64,000 nucleotides of DNA from Akkermansia sp. RCC_12PD (GTDB taxonomy: Bacteria; Verrucomicrobiota; Verrucomicrobiia; Verrucomicrobiales; Akkermansiaceae). The stretch is from assembly GCF_036417355.1 (NCBI RefSeq), contig NZ_CP143889.1, forward strand, positions 1,798,001 to 1,862,000, in the 5' to 3' direction. Position 1 is the first letter of the stretch. Each line of letters begins with the position of its first letter. Made by a program: the position numbers and the translations under genes. Under the pieces are notes generated by a model. It was not told the DNA's origin. It searched no databases and worked only from the letters and a program-made list of their open reading frames with translations. Shown one piece after another: positions 1 through 11,786 of this stretch.

Positions 1-1248
<1,248 letters not shown>

Positions 1249-1418
1249 TGGAGTAAGTGCAGCATTGACTGCATAGGTCGGTTCTCGTCTTGAGGGATGA
1301 GAAAGCGTATCTCGCGAGGGAGCGCAACGAACTAAACAAGATGTGTAAAGCAGGCTCGCCTTTGAGCGGAGCCGGTACGACGTGCGTCACGGCCTTTTTT
1401 TCTGAAAGAACCGCAACT

Positions 1419-1494
1419 GGGGGTATAGCTCAGTTGGTAGAGCGCCAGCTTTGCAAGCTGGATGTCCGGGGTTCGAGTCCCCGTGCCTCCACCA
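1419..1494 (+). tRNA. tRNA-Ala (anticodon TGC)
   Basis: A full cloverleaf of 76 bases with encoded CCA. The acceptor stem GGGGGTA pairs with TGCCTCC, the anticodon stem CCAGC/GCTGG encloses loop TTTGCAA (anticodon TGC), and the T arm contains GGTTCGAGTCC. It lies in the 16S-23S spacer and comes before tRNA-Ile, the reverse of the order found in most rrn spacers. Confidence 0.97.
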
Positions 1495-1577
1495 GTTTCG
1501 GTAAAGAGGGACAGAAACAAAAGACTTTGGTAACTAATCTTTAGTCTTTGGTAACTGTCTCGCAAGAGACCCAAGCC

Positions 1578-1654
1578 GGGCCTGTAGCTCAGTTGGTTAG
1601 AGCACGCGCTTGATAAGCGCGGGGTCACAGGTTCAAGTCCTGTCAGGCCCACCA
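1578..1654 (+). tRNA. tRNA-Ile (anticodon GAT)
   Basis: A 77-base cloverleaf with encoded CCA. The acceptor stem GGGCCTG pairs with CAGGCCC, and the anticodon loop TTGATAA gives anticodon GAT inside stem CGCGC/GCGCG. It is the second tRNA of the rRNA spacer, 83 bases after tRNA-Ala. The short gap between the two tRNAs holds a near-repeat (AGACTTTGGTAACT, then AGTCTTTGGTAACT, about 1522-1556). Confidence 0.97.
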
Positions 1655-1865
1655 AAAAATTGATTATTGGAAGGAAGACGAAAATTGACATCTGCGTGGC
1701 AAAGAAAACGATTGCTGAGAAGCAATCGCTTTCCAACAAAGTGGGTAGTTGAAAAACAACTACAATACACAACATAAAACATGCATACCAAGATAAAAAG
1801 ACAATACAGTAAGTCACGAAAGGGCTTTGTGGTATTGTGGAAGTGGTAACAAGCTTTTGCAATAT
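1655..1865 (+). other. 16S-23S spacer with pre-23S processing stem (5' arm)
   Basis: No gene is seen here. Two compact hairpins are visible, CGATTGCT-GAGA-AGCAATCG at 1709-1728 and GTAGTTG-AAAAA-CAACTAC near 1745-1763. The segment TGACATCTGCGTGGC at 1686-1700 is perfectly complementary to 4778-4792 beyond the 23S gene. Bases 1861-1873 are perfectly complementary to 4692-4704. Together these would close a long stem that brings the 23S ends together, as expected of an RNase III processing stem. Confidence 0.75.
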
Positions 1866-4700
<2,835 letters not shown>

Positions 4701-4955
4701 TATTACATCACACTCCCAATCGTGAATACAACTTACCAAATGTCCTATTCACCATATGCATGATTTAAACACCACCAGCCACGCAGATGTCAGTTTACGC
4801 TGACCCCCCCCTTCCCAATACATCCCCTTAAACAGGAAGAAAATCTCCTTGCCACACACAACAAACACTAAAAAATCCCCCCCCAAAAAAAAGCACCCCT
4901 AACAAGGGCGCCGGGCAGGCAGGATGAAGATCAATAAAAACTCTTCCCCCTGAAG
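4701..4955 (+). other. 23S-5S spacer with processing stem (3' arm)
   Basis: No gene is supported. GCCACGCAGATGTCA at 4778-4792 is the partner of the upstream arm at 1686-1700, and TATGCATG near 4755-4762 can pair with CATGCATA near 1778, which extends the pre-23S stem. Homopolymer runs (C8 near 4804, C8 then A8 near 4877-4893) lie between the stem and 5S. Confidence 0.6.
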
Positions 4956-5070
4956 CCCGGTGGCCAGAGCGCAGTGGTCCCACCCGGTCCCGTTCCGAAC
5001 CCGGAAGTGAAACGCTGCCGCGCCAATGGTAGTCGGACGATAGGTCCCGCAAGAGTAGGTCGCCGCCGGG
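4956..5070 (+). rRNA. rrf: 5S ribosomal RNA
   Basis: About 115 bases closed by the terminal helix CCCGGTGGC/GCCGCCGGG. The conserved internal segment CCCGTTCCGAACCCGGAAGT is present, with the loop E/helix IV region GGTAGTCGGACGATAGGTCC. It is the last gene of the rRNA operon and is followed directly by a strong terminator. Confidence 0.93.
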
Positions 5071-5081
5071 ATTTTTTACCT

Positions 5082-5120
5082 CAAGCCCCTGAAGTTTAAA
5101 CAACTCCAGGGGCTTGCTCT
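5082..5120 (+). terminator. rRNA operon terminator
   Basis: A perfect 10-bp stem, CAAGCCCCTG at 5082-5091 with CAGGGGCTTG at 5107-5116, is followed by CTCTTTTCTT. It lies 12 bases after 5S, as expected for the end of the rrn operon. Confidence 0.85.
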
Positions 5121-5170
5121 TTTCTTGAAAATACAACTAAACTACTATTGAAAAAAAACACTTAAAGAAC

Positions 5171-5310
5171 TCAATGGACGTAATGGATGTAATGGACAGA
5201 GTGGCCTCAGGAGACTTAAGGAACAAAAATTCAAACCTTCTCTGTCTATTATACCCTCTTTGCCATCTTTGGCCATGAAAGCCATAAGATCCATTACGTC
5301 CATGAAAGAA
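5171..5310. repeat. Inverted repeat built from 9-bp ATGG/CCAT units
   Basis: ATGGACGTAATGGAT at 5174-5188 is perfectly inverted at 5289-5303, 100 bases apart. Each arm belongs to a degenerate 9-bp tandem array: on the left ATGG recurs every 9 bp (about 5174-5206), and on the right CCAT recurs every 9 bp (about 5262-5303). The gap between the rRNA terminator and the GH89 gene (5121-5450) holds no convincing gene, so this structure is the only feature I see in it. Confidence 0.6.
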
Positions 5311-5450
5311 TTTTAACGAACAGTTGAAAAGAACCACGGAATTTAAGGCACCACTGGAAAACAAGATAAAGTAAAAGATGCCGGAATTTTTCTCACTTTG
5401 AGGATTGATTTTGAAAGACGGGGTACGGTGCTGAATGTATAGTCATTACC

Positions 5451-8009
5451 ATGATTTCACGCTATGCTTCCATTTGTTCCATTTTGGGATTGGCTGCCGC
5501 TCCTGTAATTTTGGCGGCTCCGGCGGATGTTTCTCCGGTAGCGGCGGCGGAAGGAGTGGTGGAGCGTGTGACTCCCTCCGCCAAAGGTGCTGTGTCATTC
5601 AAGCTCAATCCCGCCTTACAAAACAGGATCACGATTTCCGGGATCCCAGGCTCCATTCGGGTGGAGGCTTCCGACGTGCGGCACCTGATAGCCGGCTATG
5701 GCTGGTATTTGAAAAATATTGCCAAGGTTCATTTGTCGTGGAACGGCAACCGGCTTGCCCTGCCTTCCCCATTGCCGGCTCCTGCAAGACCTGTTACGAT
5801 TGAGTCTCCCTGGAAGACTGTTTTTGCCTACAATTATTGCACCTTGTCTTACACGGCGGCTTTCTGGGACTGGAAGAGGTGGCAGCAGGAAATTGATTTT
5901 CTGGCTTTGAACGGTTTCACCCATGCCCTGGTGACGGCCGGATTGGAGAAGACCTGGGAAGATTTTTTGATCGGCCTGGGATATCCCAGGGACAAGGCCA
6001 TCCGCTTTATTCCCAATCCGGCGTTTGCCGCCTGGTGGAACATGGGTAATCTGGAGGGACACGGCGGTCCGCTCTCCCAGCGCCAGATCGATAGGATGGC
6101 ACAGTTGGGAAAACGGATCGTGTCCCGCATGGAGCAACTGGGCATGACTCCCGTCCTCCAGGGGTATGTGGGGTTTGTTCCCGCGGATTTTGCGGAGAAT
6201 GTCCGGATGAAAGGATTGAAGTTAATTCCGCAGGGGGAATGGGTCAATTTCAAGCGTCCCTGGATTGTCGACCCGACATGCGAGGCATTTCCCAAGCTGG
6301 CGGAGGATTGGTATCGTTCCCTTCGCAAGGTGTACGGTATTTCCGGAAAAATGTTCGGCGGCGATCTGTTTCACGAAGGGGGGAGCAAGGGGAATATCAA
6401 TGTGACACAGGCGGCGGAGGCTGTCCAGAAGGCCATGCAGAAGGCTTCTCCCGGTTCTACGTGGGTGATTCAGGCATGGGGAGGTAATCCTTCCCGCGAG
6501 TTGTTGAATGGCATGGATCCGAAGCATGCGCTGGTTTTGCAGTTGACCAAGGATATGGCCGACGGAGGAAAGAATTTAAGGACCTTTGACGGTATTCCCT
6601 GGGTCTGGTGCGAGTTGTCCAATTTCGGCGGCAATACGGGAATGTACGGAGGCATTCCCCTGTTGTCGCGGTTGGGAAGCGATTTATCCGCACACATGGA
6701 CAAGGGATTGACGGGCATGGGAGTTTTGTCCGAAGGTCTTGAAACAAATCCTCTTCATTATGCCATGTTTTGCGACCGCCTGTGGACCTTGGAGGATATC
6801 CCCGTCAAGGAATGGCTCCGGCAATATGCTCTTCAGCGCTACGGCAAGGCTCCGGAATCAGTTGTCCATGCCTTGGGAGTCCTCTCTTCCTCCATTTACA
6901 GTCCCGTCCGTTCCCAGGAGGGATGCACGGAGTCCATTGTCTGCGCCCGTCCGGCCTGGAATGTCCGCAAGGCTTCCACCTGGTCCAGCGGGGAAAGATA
7001 TTATCGTCTGGGGGATATCGTCAGCGCGGCGCGCGATTATTTGAAGGCAGCCAATGAACAGCCGTCGCTGGTGAAAGAAGAGACGTTCCGCTATGATCTG
7101 GTGGACCTGGTCCGCCAAGTGCTTGCCGATGCCGCCTTTTACCAGCTTCAGCGGGTTCGGGCCGCTTTTGATGCGAGGGATGTTCCCGGCTACAAAAAAC
7201 AGGTACAGGTTTTTCTGTCCCTGATCACGGATATGGATGCGGTTCTGGCGACGGACAGGCAGTTCCTGCTGGGGACTTGGCAAGAAAAGGCGCTGAATTG
7301 GGGGGAAACCCGCCAGGAGAAAGCCCTGATGGATCGTTCCGCCAAGATGCTGCTGACAACGTGGATCGACCAGGCGCCCAGGGCACTGAACGATTACTCG
7401 AACCGTCAGTGGGCCGGATTGGTAGCCGATTTTTATCTGCCCCGGTGGAAGAATTTTTTTGAGTCCCAGTTGGAATTGCTGACCGGGAAGAAGGACCGTG
7501 CTGCTGCGGATGCTTCTTTCATGGATAAGACGATTCAAGAGGAACTGGCATTCGCCGGCAATGGCAAGGTGTATCCGGTTGCTCCGTCCGGAGATGTTCT
7601 GGCGGTAGCCAACCGGGTGATGAAAGCCCGGCAGAAAGTGCTCGACTCGCTGTGTCGGGACGAGAAGTATTCCTCGGGACTCGCCTGGGATTTGAAACAG
7701 GGTTCCCCGTTGCGGTTCGATGTAACGGACCGGGTGGATGCTCCGGGCACTTACACAGCCACGTTTCAGTGGAAGGGAGGCCCCAGTGCCTTGAAGATTC
7801 ATTCCGTCAAATTGTATGAAGGTGACCGGGAAGTGGCTGCGGATGTTCACGAAGGGTGGACCGGCGTGGAGAATAACGGGAATTCCTACACGCTTGTTTT
7901 AAAGACGTACCGCACCAATCTGGATTCCTATATGCTGAAAGCGGAGGTGAGCGGCGCGTCCGGAGTGGATTCCCAGGGAGAAATGATTCTGAAGAAGAAC
8001 GGGAATTGA
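5451..8009 (+). CDS. Secreted alpha-N-acetylglucosaminidase, GH89 (NAGLU family)
   Basis: This 852-residue exo-glycosidase should release terminal alpha-linked N-acetylglucosamine; in gut mucin degraders GH89 enzymes act on alpha-GlcNAc-capped O-glycans. A signal peptide covers about residues 1-22 (hydrophobic core, then LAA-APA). An N-terminal NAGLU domain (about 50-110) precedes the TIM-barrel. The barrel carries the family signature WWNMGNLEGHGG at about 195-206 (human NAGLU has a closely similar MGNL-G-GGPL segment). Glu309 in DLFHEG and Glu428 in LSEGLETN line up with the two catalytic glutamates known in human NAGLU. An alpha-helical C-terminal region follows, then a short beta-rich tail. 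The ATG at 5451 has no clear ribosome-binding site. The gene stands alone between the rRNA operon and a convergent transporter gene. Confidence 0.93.
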   Translation: MISRYASICSILGLAAAPVILAAPADVSPVAAAEGVVERVTPSAKGAVSFKLNPALQNRITISGIPGSIRVEASDVRHLIAGYGWYLKNIAKVHLSWNGNRLALPSPLPAPARPVTIESPWKTVFAYNYCTLSYTAAFWDWKRWQQEIDFLALNGFTHALVTAGLEKTWEDFLIGLGYPRDKAIRFIPNPAFAAWWNMGNLEGHGGPLSQRQIDRMAQLGKRIVSRMEQLGMTPVLQGYVGFVPADFAENVRMKGLKLIPQGEWVNFKRPWIVDPTCEAFPKLAEDWYRSLRKVYGISGKMFGGDLFHEGGSKGNINVTQAAEAVQKAMQKASPGSTWVIQAWGGNPSRELLNGMDPKHALVLQLTKDMADGGKNLRTFDGIPWVWCELSNFGGNTGMYGGIPLLSRLGSDLSAHMDKGLTGMGVLSEGLETNPLHYAMFCDRLWTLEDIPVKEWLRQYALQRYGKAPESVVHALGVLSSSIYSPVRSQEGCTESIVCARPAWNVRKASTWSSGERYYRLGDIVSAARDYLKAANEQPSLVKEETFRYDLVDLVRQVLADAAFYQLQRVRAAFDARDVPGYKKQVQVFLSLITDMDAVLATDRQFLLGTWQEKALNWGETRQEKALMDRSAKMLLTTWIDQAPRALNDYSNRQWAGLVADFYLPRWKNFFESQLELLTGKKDRAAADASFMDKTIQEELAFAGNGKVYPVAPSGDVLAVANRVMKARQKVLDSLCRDEKYSSGLAWDLKQGSPLRFDVTDRVDAPGTYTATFQWKGGPSALKIHSVKLYEGDREVAADVHEGWTGVENNGNSYTLVLKTYRTNLDSYMLKAEVSGASGVDSQGEMILKKNGN

Positions 8010-8089
8010 ATGCCGGTTCAAGGTTTGTTTGATTCAGGCTCCGGGAAATGTTTTTCCCGGCATCCGATGCATGGGGCTGGAAGGATGTA

Positions 8090-9976
8090 TCAACGGGCGG
8101 ACTGGTAGATGCTGAACATCAGGATGGCCATGCCTGTCAGGGCCGCCCCGGCAATGATGCCGGAAGCGGTGGGGATTTTATATTCCCTGGATTTGGACCG
8201 GAAGAGATGGTCTGCCGCCCAGCCGAGGACGGCCCCGGCAAAGAAGAGGAACGAGTCATTCCATTGAATGGCCCACGCAAGGCCGAAGCCGATGGGGGTA
8301 GGCAGCCATTTCCCCACAGCGGGAAAGTAGCGGGGAACAAGCACAAGAACCAGACCAAGAATGCCGCCTGCAATGATGGAAAGAACCTTGATGCTGTGCA
8401 GATGGCTGAATCCCATGCCGAGGGCTTCCGCCGTTGCCGCCCATGTCCTGGCCCCCGGTGCATTGAAAGCCTGGAGGGCATCCACGTCCGGCACCAGGGA
8501 GCGGAACGCCAGCACGGAGACTAGCGTTCCCAGAAAGATGCCGGAGAATTGAGCAATGAATTGCTTGCGGGGGTTGGCTCCCAGCAGATATCCTACCTTG
8601 AGGTCCACGAGCAGGTCGGCCGAAGAGCTGGAGGCTCCGGAAGTAATATTGGCCGCCATAAGGTTGGCCGTAACGTGGCCGGGCGCAATTCCTCCGAAGA
8701 TCAACTGAGTGACTTTTCCCATGGCTCCGGTGGGTGTGATGTTGGCTTCCCCTGTAATCCGGCATACGACAAGCGCCAGAAAGAAGGAGATGAAAACGGC
8801 GAAACAGCTCATCCAGTAGGGAACGTCAAAGGTAGTGTAGGCCAGGTAGCTGAGCGCGATGAGGGAGATGATCTGCCCGGCCAGGAACCAGCTCATGGGC
8901 GTTTCTATTTTTTCCACATCCGTCAGATGGCGCTTTTTGTTCATGGAGAACATGGCTCCCAGGGAAGAGAAGGAGCGTGCGATGCTTTTCCATTGGAAGA
9001 GGAAGGCCACGATGCTGGCTATGACCATGCATGCGGTGCCTCCCCACAGCGTCCATCCAACGCTGTCGCGGTAGCCGGCTCCAGCGGCAAGCAGGCCCTG
9101 GCTTTCCAGCCAGGGAACGTACAGAGCCCAGCAGACGGTACCCCCGATGAAAAGGCTGAGGGAGGTTTTCATGCCCACCAGTGCGCCTGCACCCACAAAC
9201 ATGAGGTCCCATTTGAAGAAAATGGTTCTCTGGTACCAGTTTCCCAGGATATGCTGTTGGACAGTTCCCAGCCATTTTTCCCCGCCCAGGGCCATGGCGA
9301 TGGCATTGGCGGAGGCAAACAGTGCGGAGTAAAGCAGGGCCTTGGCCTGTCCGGCCGCCTTTTTCCCTTCCGAATAGAGGACTTTGAGCGTTTCCGCCGT
9401 GGCGATGCTGTCCGGGAATTTGATTTGCTCGATGTTGATCATCTGGCGTTTCATCGGAATGGCCATCGTGACGCCCAATACGGCGATAAAGAAGATCCAG
9501 GCAAAAGTGACTCCCAGGGGCATGTGCTGTCCGGTGAGCAGGAGAAGGGCGGCTACGGCCGATGTAAGCGTGCCGCCCGTGGAGTAGCCTGCGGAGCTGG
9601 CGGCGGACTGCATGCAGGTGTTTTCCAGAATGGTCATGGGAGATTTGGAAATTCCCAGGCGGACAAAGGCGTTCCAGAGAGCAAATGAAATGATGCCCGC
9701 CGTCAGTGCTACGCCGAAGGACCAGCCCATCTTGAGGTTGGCGTACAGATTGGTGAGGGAGAGGATGGAGCCCAGAAGCATTCCGACGATGACGGCTCTC
9801 CAGGTAAGCTGTTTGATTCTGTCTCCGGAACCCAGATAGACCTGGTCGTACCATTGTTGTTCTATTTCTTCTGGGGTTCCCCGGAATCCGTCCAGGGGCA
9901 GAGGCTTTTCCAGGCAGGAAAGGGGTGGCTGTCCGGCGGGAACATCAGTGTGCGGCATATGGCCGGAACATAGCAT
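8090..9976 (-). CDS. OPT-family oligopeptide transporter
   Basis: A polytopic membrane protein with many hydrophobic segments spread over its whole length. It is a member of the oligopeptide transporter (OPT) family, whose bacterial members carry peptides or related substrates by cation symport. Family features include the NLYANLKMGWSFGVALTAG segment near the first membrane helices, ENTCMQSAASSAGYSTGG, and TGEANITPTGAMGKVTQ in the second half. The frame is open up to an ATG at 10165, inside pyrF on the other strand, but residues upstream of the first helix are unlike the family. I place the start at the ATG at 9976; ATGs at 9958 and 10078 are alternatives, and no start has a clear ribosome-binding site. 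It is divergent from pyrF. Confidence 0.85.
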   Translation of the reverse strand: MLCSGHMPHTDVPAGQPPLSCLEKPLPLDGFRGTPEEIEQQWYDQVYLGSGDRIKQLTWRAVIVGMLLGSILSLTNLYANLKMGWSFGVALTAGIISFALWNAFVRLGISKSPMTILENTCMQSAASSAGYSTGGTLTSAVAALLLLTGQHMPLGVTFAWIFFIAVLGVTMAIPMKRQMINIEQIKFPDSIATAETLKVLYSEGKKAAGQAKALLYSALFASANAIAMALGGEKWLGTVQQHILGNWYQRTIFFKWDLMFVGAGALVGMKTSLSLFIGGTVCWALYVPWLESQGLLAAGAGYRDSVGWTLWGGTACMVIASIVAFLFQWKSIARSFSSLGAMFSMNKKRHLTDVEKIETPMSWFLAGQIISLIALSYLAYTTFDVPYWMSCFAVFISFFLALVVCRITGEANITPTGAMGKVTQLIFGGIAPGHVTANLMAANITSGASSSSADLLVDLKVGYLLGANPRKQFIAQFSGIFLGTLVSVLAFRSLVPDVDALQAFNAPGARTWAATAEALGMGFSHLHSIKVLSIIAGGILGLVLVLVPRYFPAVGKWLPTPIGFGLAWAIQWNDSFLFFAGAVLGWAADHLFRSKSREYKIPTASGIIAGAALTGMAILMFSIYQSAR

Positions 9977-10076
9977 GGGAGAACGGTCTGGGAAAGCCGT
10001 ATCTACCGTTCTTCTGCGTTTGGCAGGAGTTCCGTTGGGGCTTGCCTGCCCGTGGCTGCCGTGATTTAATTCGCCC

Positions 10077-10862
10077 ATGAGCATTTCTTTTACGGATAAA
10101 CTTGCCGCCCGCATTGAAAAGACCGGTTCCGCGTTGTGCGTGGGCCTGGATCCGCGCCCTGTCATGGATGATTTGCAGGCCGTTCCGGTCCTGCTGCGGA
10201 AGGTGGTGGAGGAAACCGCTCCTTATGCGGCCGCGTTCAAGCCGAATATCGCCTATTTCGAGGCCATGGGACTGCGCGGTCTGGAAATGCTGGAAGAATT
10301 GCTGCCTGATATGCCGGATGACGTTCCCGTGGTGCTGGACGTCAAGCGCGGCGACATCGGAGAGACCCAGAAGTATTATGCACAAGCCTATTTTGAACGC
10401 CTGGGTGTGGATGCCGTTACGCTGAGCCCCTTCATGGGGTATGATACTTTGGAACCTTTTCTGGATTACGAAGGCAAGGGCGTTTATTTGCTGACGATTA
10501 CGTCCAATCCCGGTTCTTCCGACATCGAACGCCGGGAGCTGTCGGACGGACGCAAGGTATATGAGCTGGTGGGAGACATGGTACGGCGGTCCATGCAGGA
10601 AGACCGCAAAACGTCCGTAGGCATGGTGGTGGGTCTGACCAATGCCGATTCCGACATTTTGGCGCGCATCCCGGACGCTCCTCTGTTGATTCCCGGACTG
10701 GGTGCCCAGGGAGGCGATCTTTCCAGCCTGAGCGGTTCCGGCCATGCGGCGCCTCCCCTGATCAACGTGTCCCGCGGTATCATGTACCAGAATCCGGAAT
10801 TGGGCTTTGCGGAAAAGGCGCAGACGTTTGCCGCCCGTATCCGTGAGGCTTTGGATTATTGA
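10077..10862 (+). CDS. pyrF: Orotidine 5'-phosphate decarboxylase
   Basis: A 261-residue enzyme for the last step of UMP synthesis. It belongs to the longer type 2 (bacterial/mycobacterial-like) branch. CVGLDPRP at 21-28 forms the start of the barrel, AFKPN places Lys55, and the catalytic signature DVKRGDIGET gives Asp88, Lys90 and Asp93. LSPFMGYDTLEPF and the phosphate-binding GLGAQGGD follow. The ATG at 10077 fits the family N-terminus. Its first bases overlap a possible upstream start of the divergent OPT gene by two bases, which is one reason to place that gene's start further in. Confidence 0.95.
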   Translation: MSISFTDKLAARIEKTGSALCVGLDPRPVMDDLQAVPVLLRKVVEETAPYAAAFKPNIAYFEAMGLRGLEMLEELLPDMPDDVPVVLDVKRGDIGETQKYYAQAYFERLGVDAVTLSPFMGYDTLEPFLDYEGKGVYLLTITSNPGSSDIERRELSDGRKVYELVGDMVRRSMQEDRKTSVGMVVGLTNADSDILARIPDAPLLIPGLGAQGGDLSSLSGSGHAAPPLINVSRGIMYQNPELGFAEKAQTFAARIREALDY

Positions 10863-10991
10863 TTCCCGTGCGTATGTTCATTTTTCACGAAGATAACAAA
10901 ATGGTAACGTCCTGCGTATGGCTGGACTGCTGCTTGTCAAAGGGGCTGTGTCTGTTATATTAAAAAGGCATTTGCCCTTTGCCCACTGCTT

Positions 10992-11765
10992 ATGGATGAA
11001 AATCCCCGGATTGTGAGGCTCAAGCCTCGTTCCTCCTCCAAACCTGCAATATTGATTGCTCTGGGGGCGGCTGTGGGCGTTCAGGTAGCCTTGTGCGCCG
11101 TGCTGGTGGCCATCCATTATCAGGAATGGTGGCTTCCTTCCATCCAGAAGGGAGAAATTGTCATGGAGTTCGTGGCTCCATCCGATGAGGTGCTTGAAGA
11201 AGTGAATGAGGTGAGCCCCGTTCCCGTGGACCCTGCGGTTGCTCCGCCAACCGTCAGTTCCGTTCCGGCCATCGCCACGGATGAAGACCTTCTCGCCGTG
11301 GAACTGCCGGACCATGAACATTCGCCGGATGTGGAGGATATCCGTCCCGATGTCCCGGAAAGCGAATTTCTGCCGGAGGAACTGGTCGCCATGCAGATCA
11401 ACATGAGGGAGGTAAAACCCCGCCCTGCCGTGAAAAAACCGGTGGTTCCCGTTGCCGGACACGCCGTGCCGGATGAGAATGTCACTCCGGACAAAAAGGT
11501 GCGTTATAAACATGCTCCGTCCTTGCCCGGTTCCGTAAATTCCTCTAGGGTGGGCAAGGTGAATGCCGTGGTGAAAGTCGTGGTGGGGGTAAATGCCCGT
11601 GGCGAACCTACATCTGTCAATCTCCTCCAGTCTACCGGAAAGGCGGAATTGGACCGCCTTTTCATGCGCTGGGTGAAGGAGAATTGGACTTTTTATCCGG
11701 CAGAAAAGGATGGCGTGCCCATAGCTTCCAAGGTGGTGGTGCCCGTCCGGCTGAACATCGATTAA
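10992..11765 (+). CDS. TonB-like energy transducer protein
   Basis: A 257-residue protein with the TonB plan. It has a short cytoplasmic N-terminus and a single membrane helix at about residues 18-41. A long Pro/Val/Glu-rich periplasmic stretch with repeated acidic and proline segments follows (about 55-150). The C-terminal domain of about 75 residues resembles TonB_C, with the typical V-V-V-x-V-N-x-x-G and strand pattern leading to a PVRLN ending. Such proteins pass proton-motive energy from ExbBD to outer-membrane receptors. The exbBD pair in this window lies 15 kb away, so this gene is not in that operon. The next gene starts 21 bp downstream and is probably cotranscribed. The start has no visible ribosome-binding site. 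Confidence 0.75.
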   Translation: MDENPRIVRLKPRSSSKPAILIALGAAVGVQVALCAVLVAIHYQEWWLPSIQKGEIVMEFVAPSDEVLEEVNEVSPVPVDPAVAPPTVSSVPAIATDEDLLAVELPDHEHSPDVEDIRPDVPESEFLPEELVAMQINMREVKPRPAVKKPVVPVAGHAVPDENVTPDKKVRYKHAPSLPGSVNSSRVGKVNAVVKVVVGVNARGEPTSVNLLQSTGKAELDRLFMRWVKENWTFYPAEKDGVPIASKVVVPVRLNID

Positions 11766-11786
11766 CCTGCAAGGAGGAAACGAAAA

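Noticed and set aside
8549-9688. Long plus-strand open frame (379 codons) inside the OPT transporter gene
   Set aside because: It is antisense to a clear transporter and has no family features; long antisense frames are common in GC-rich coding DNA.
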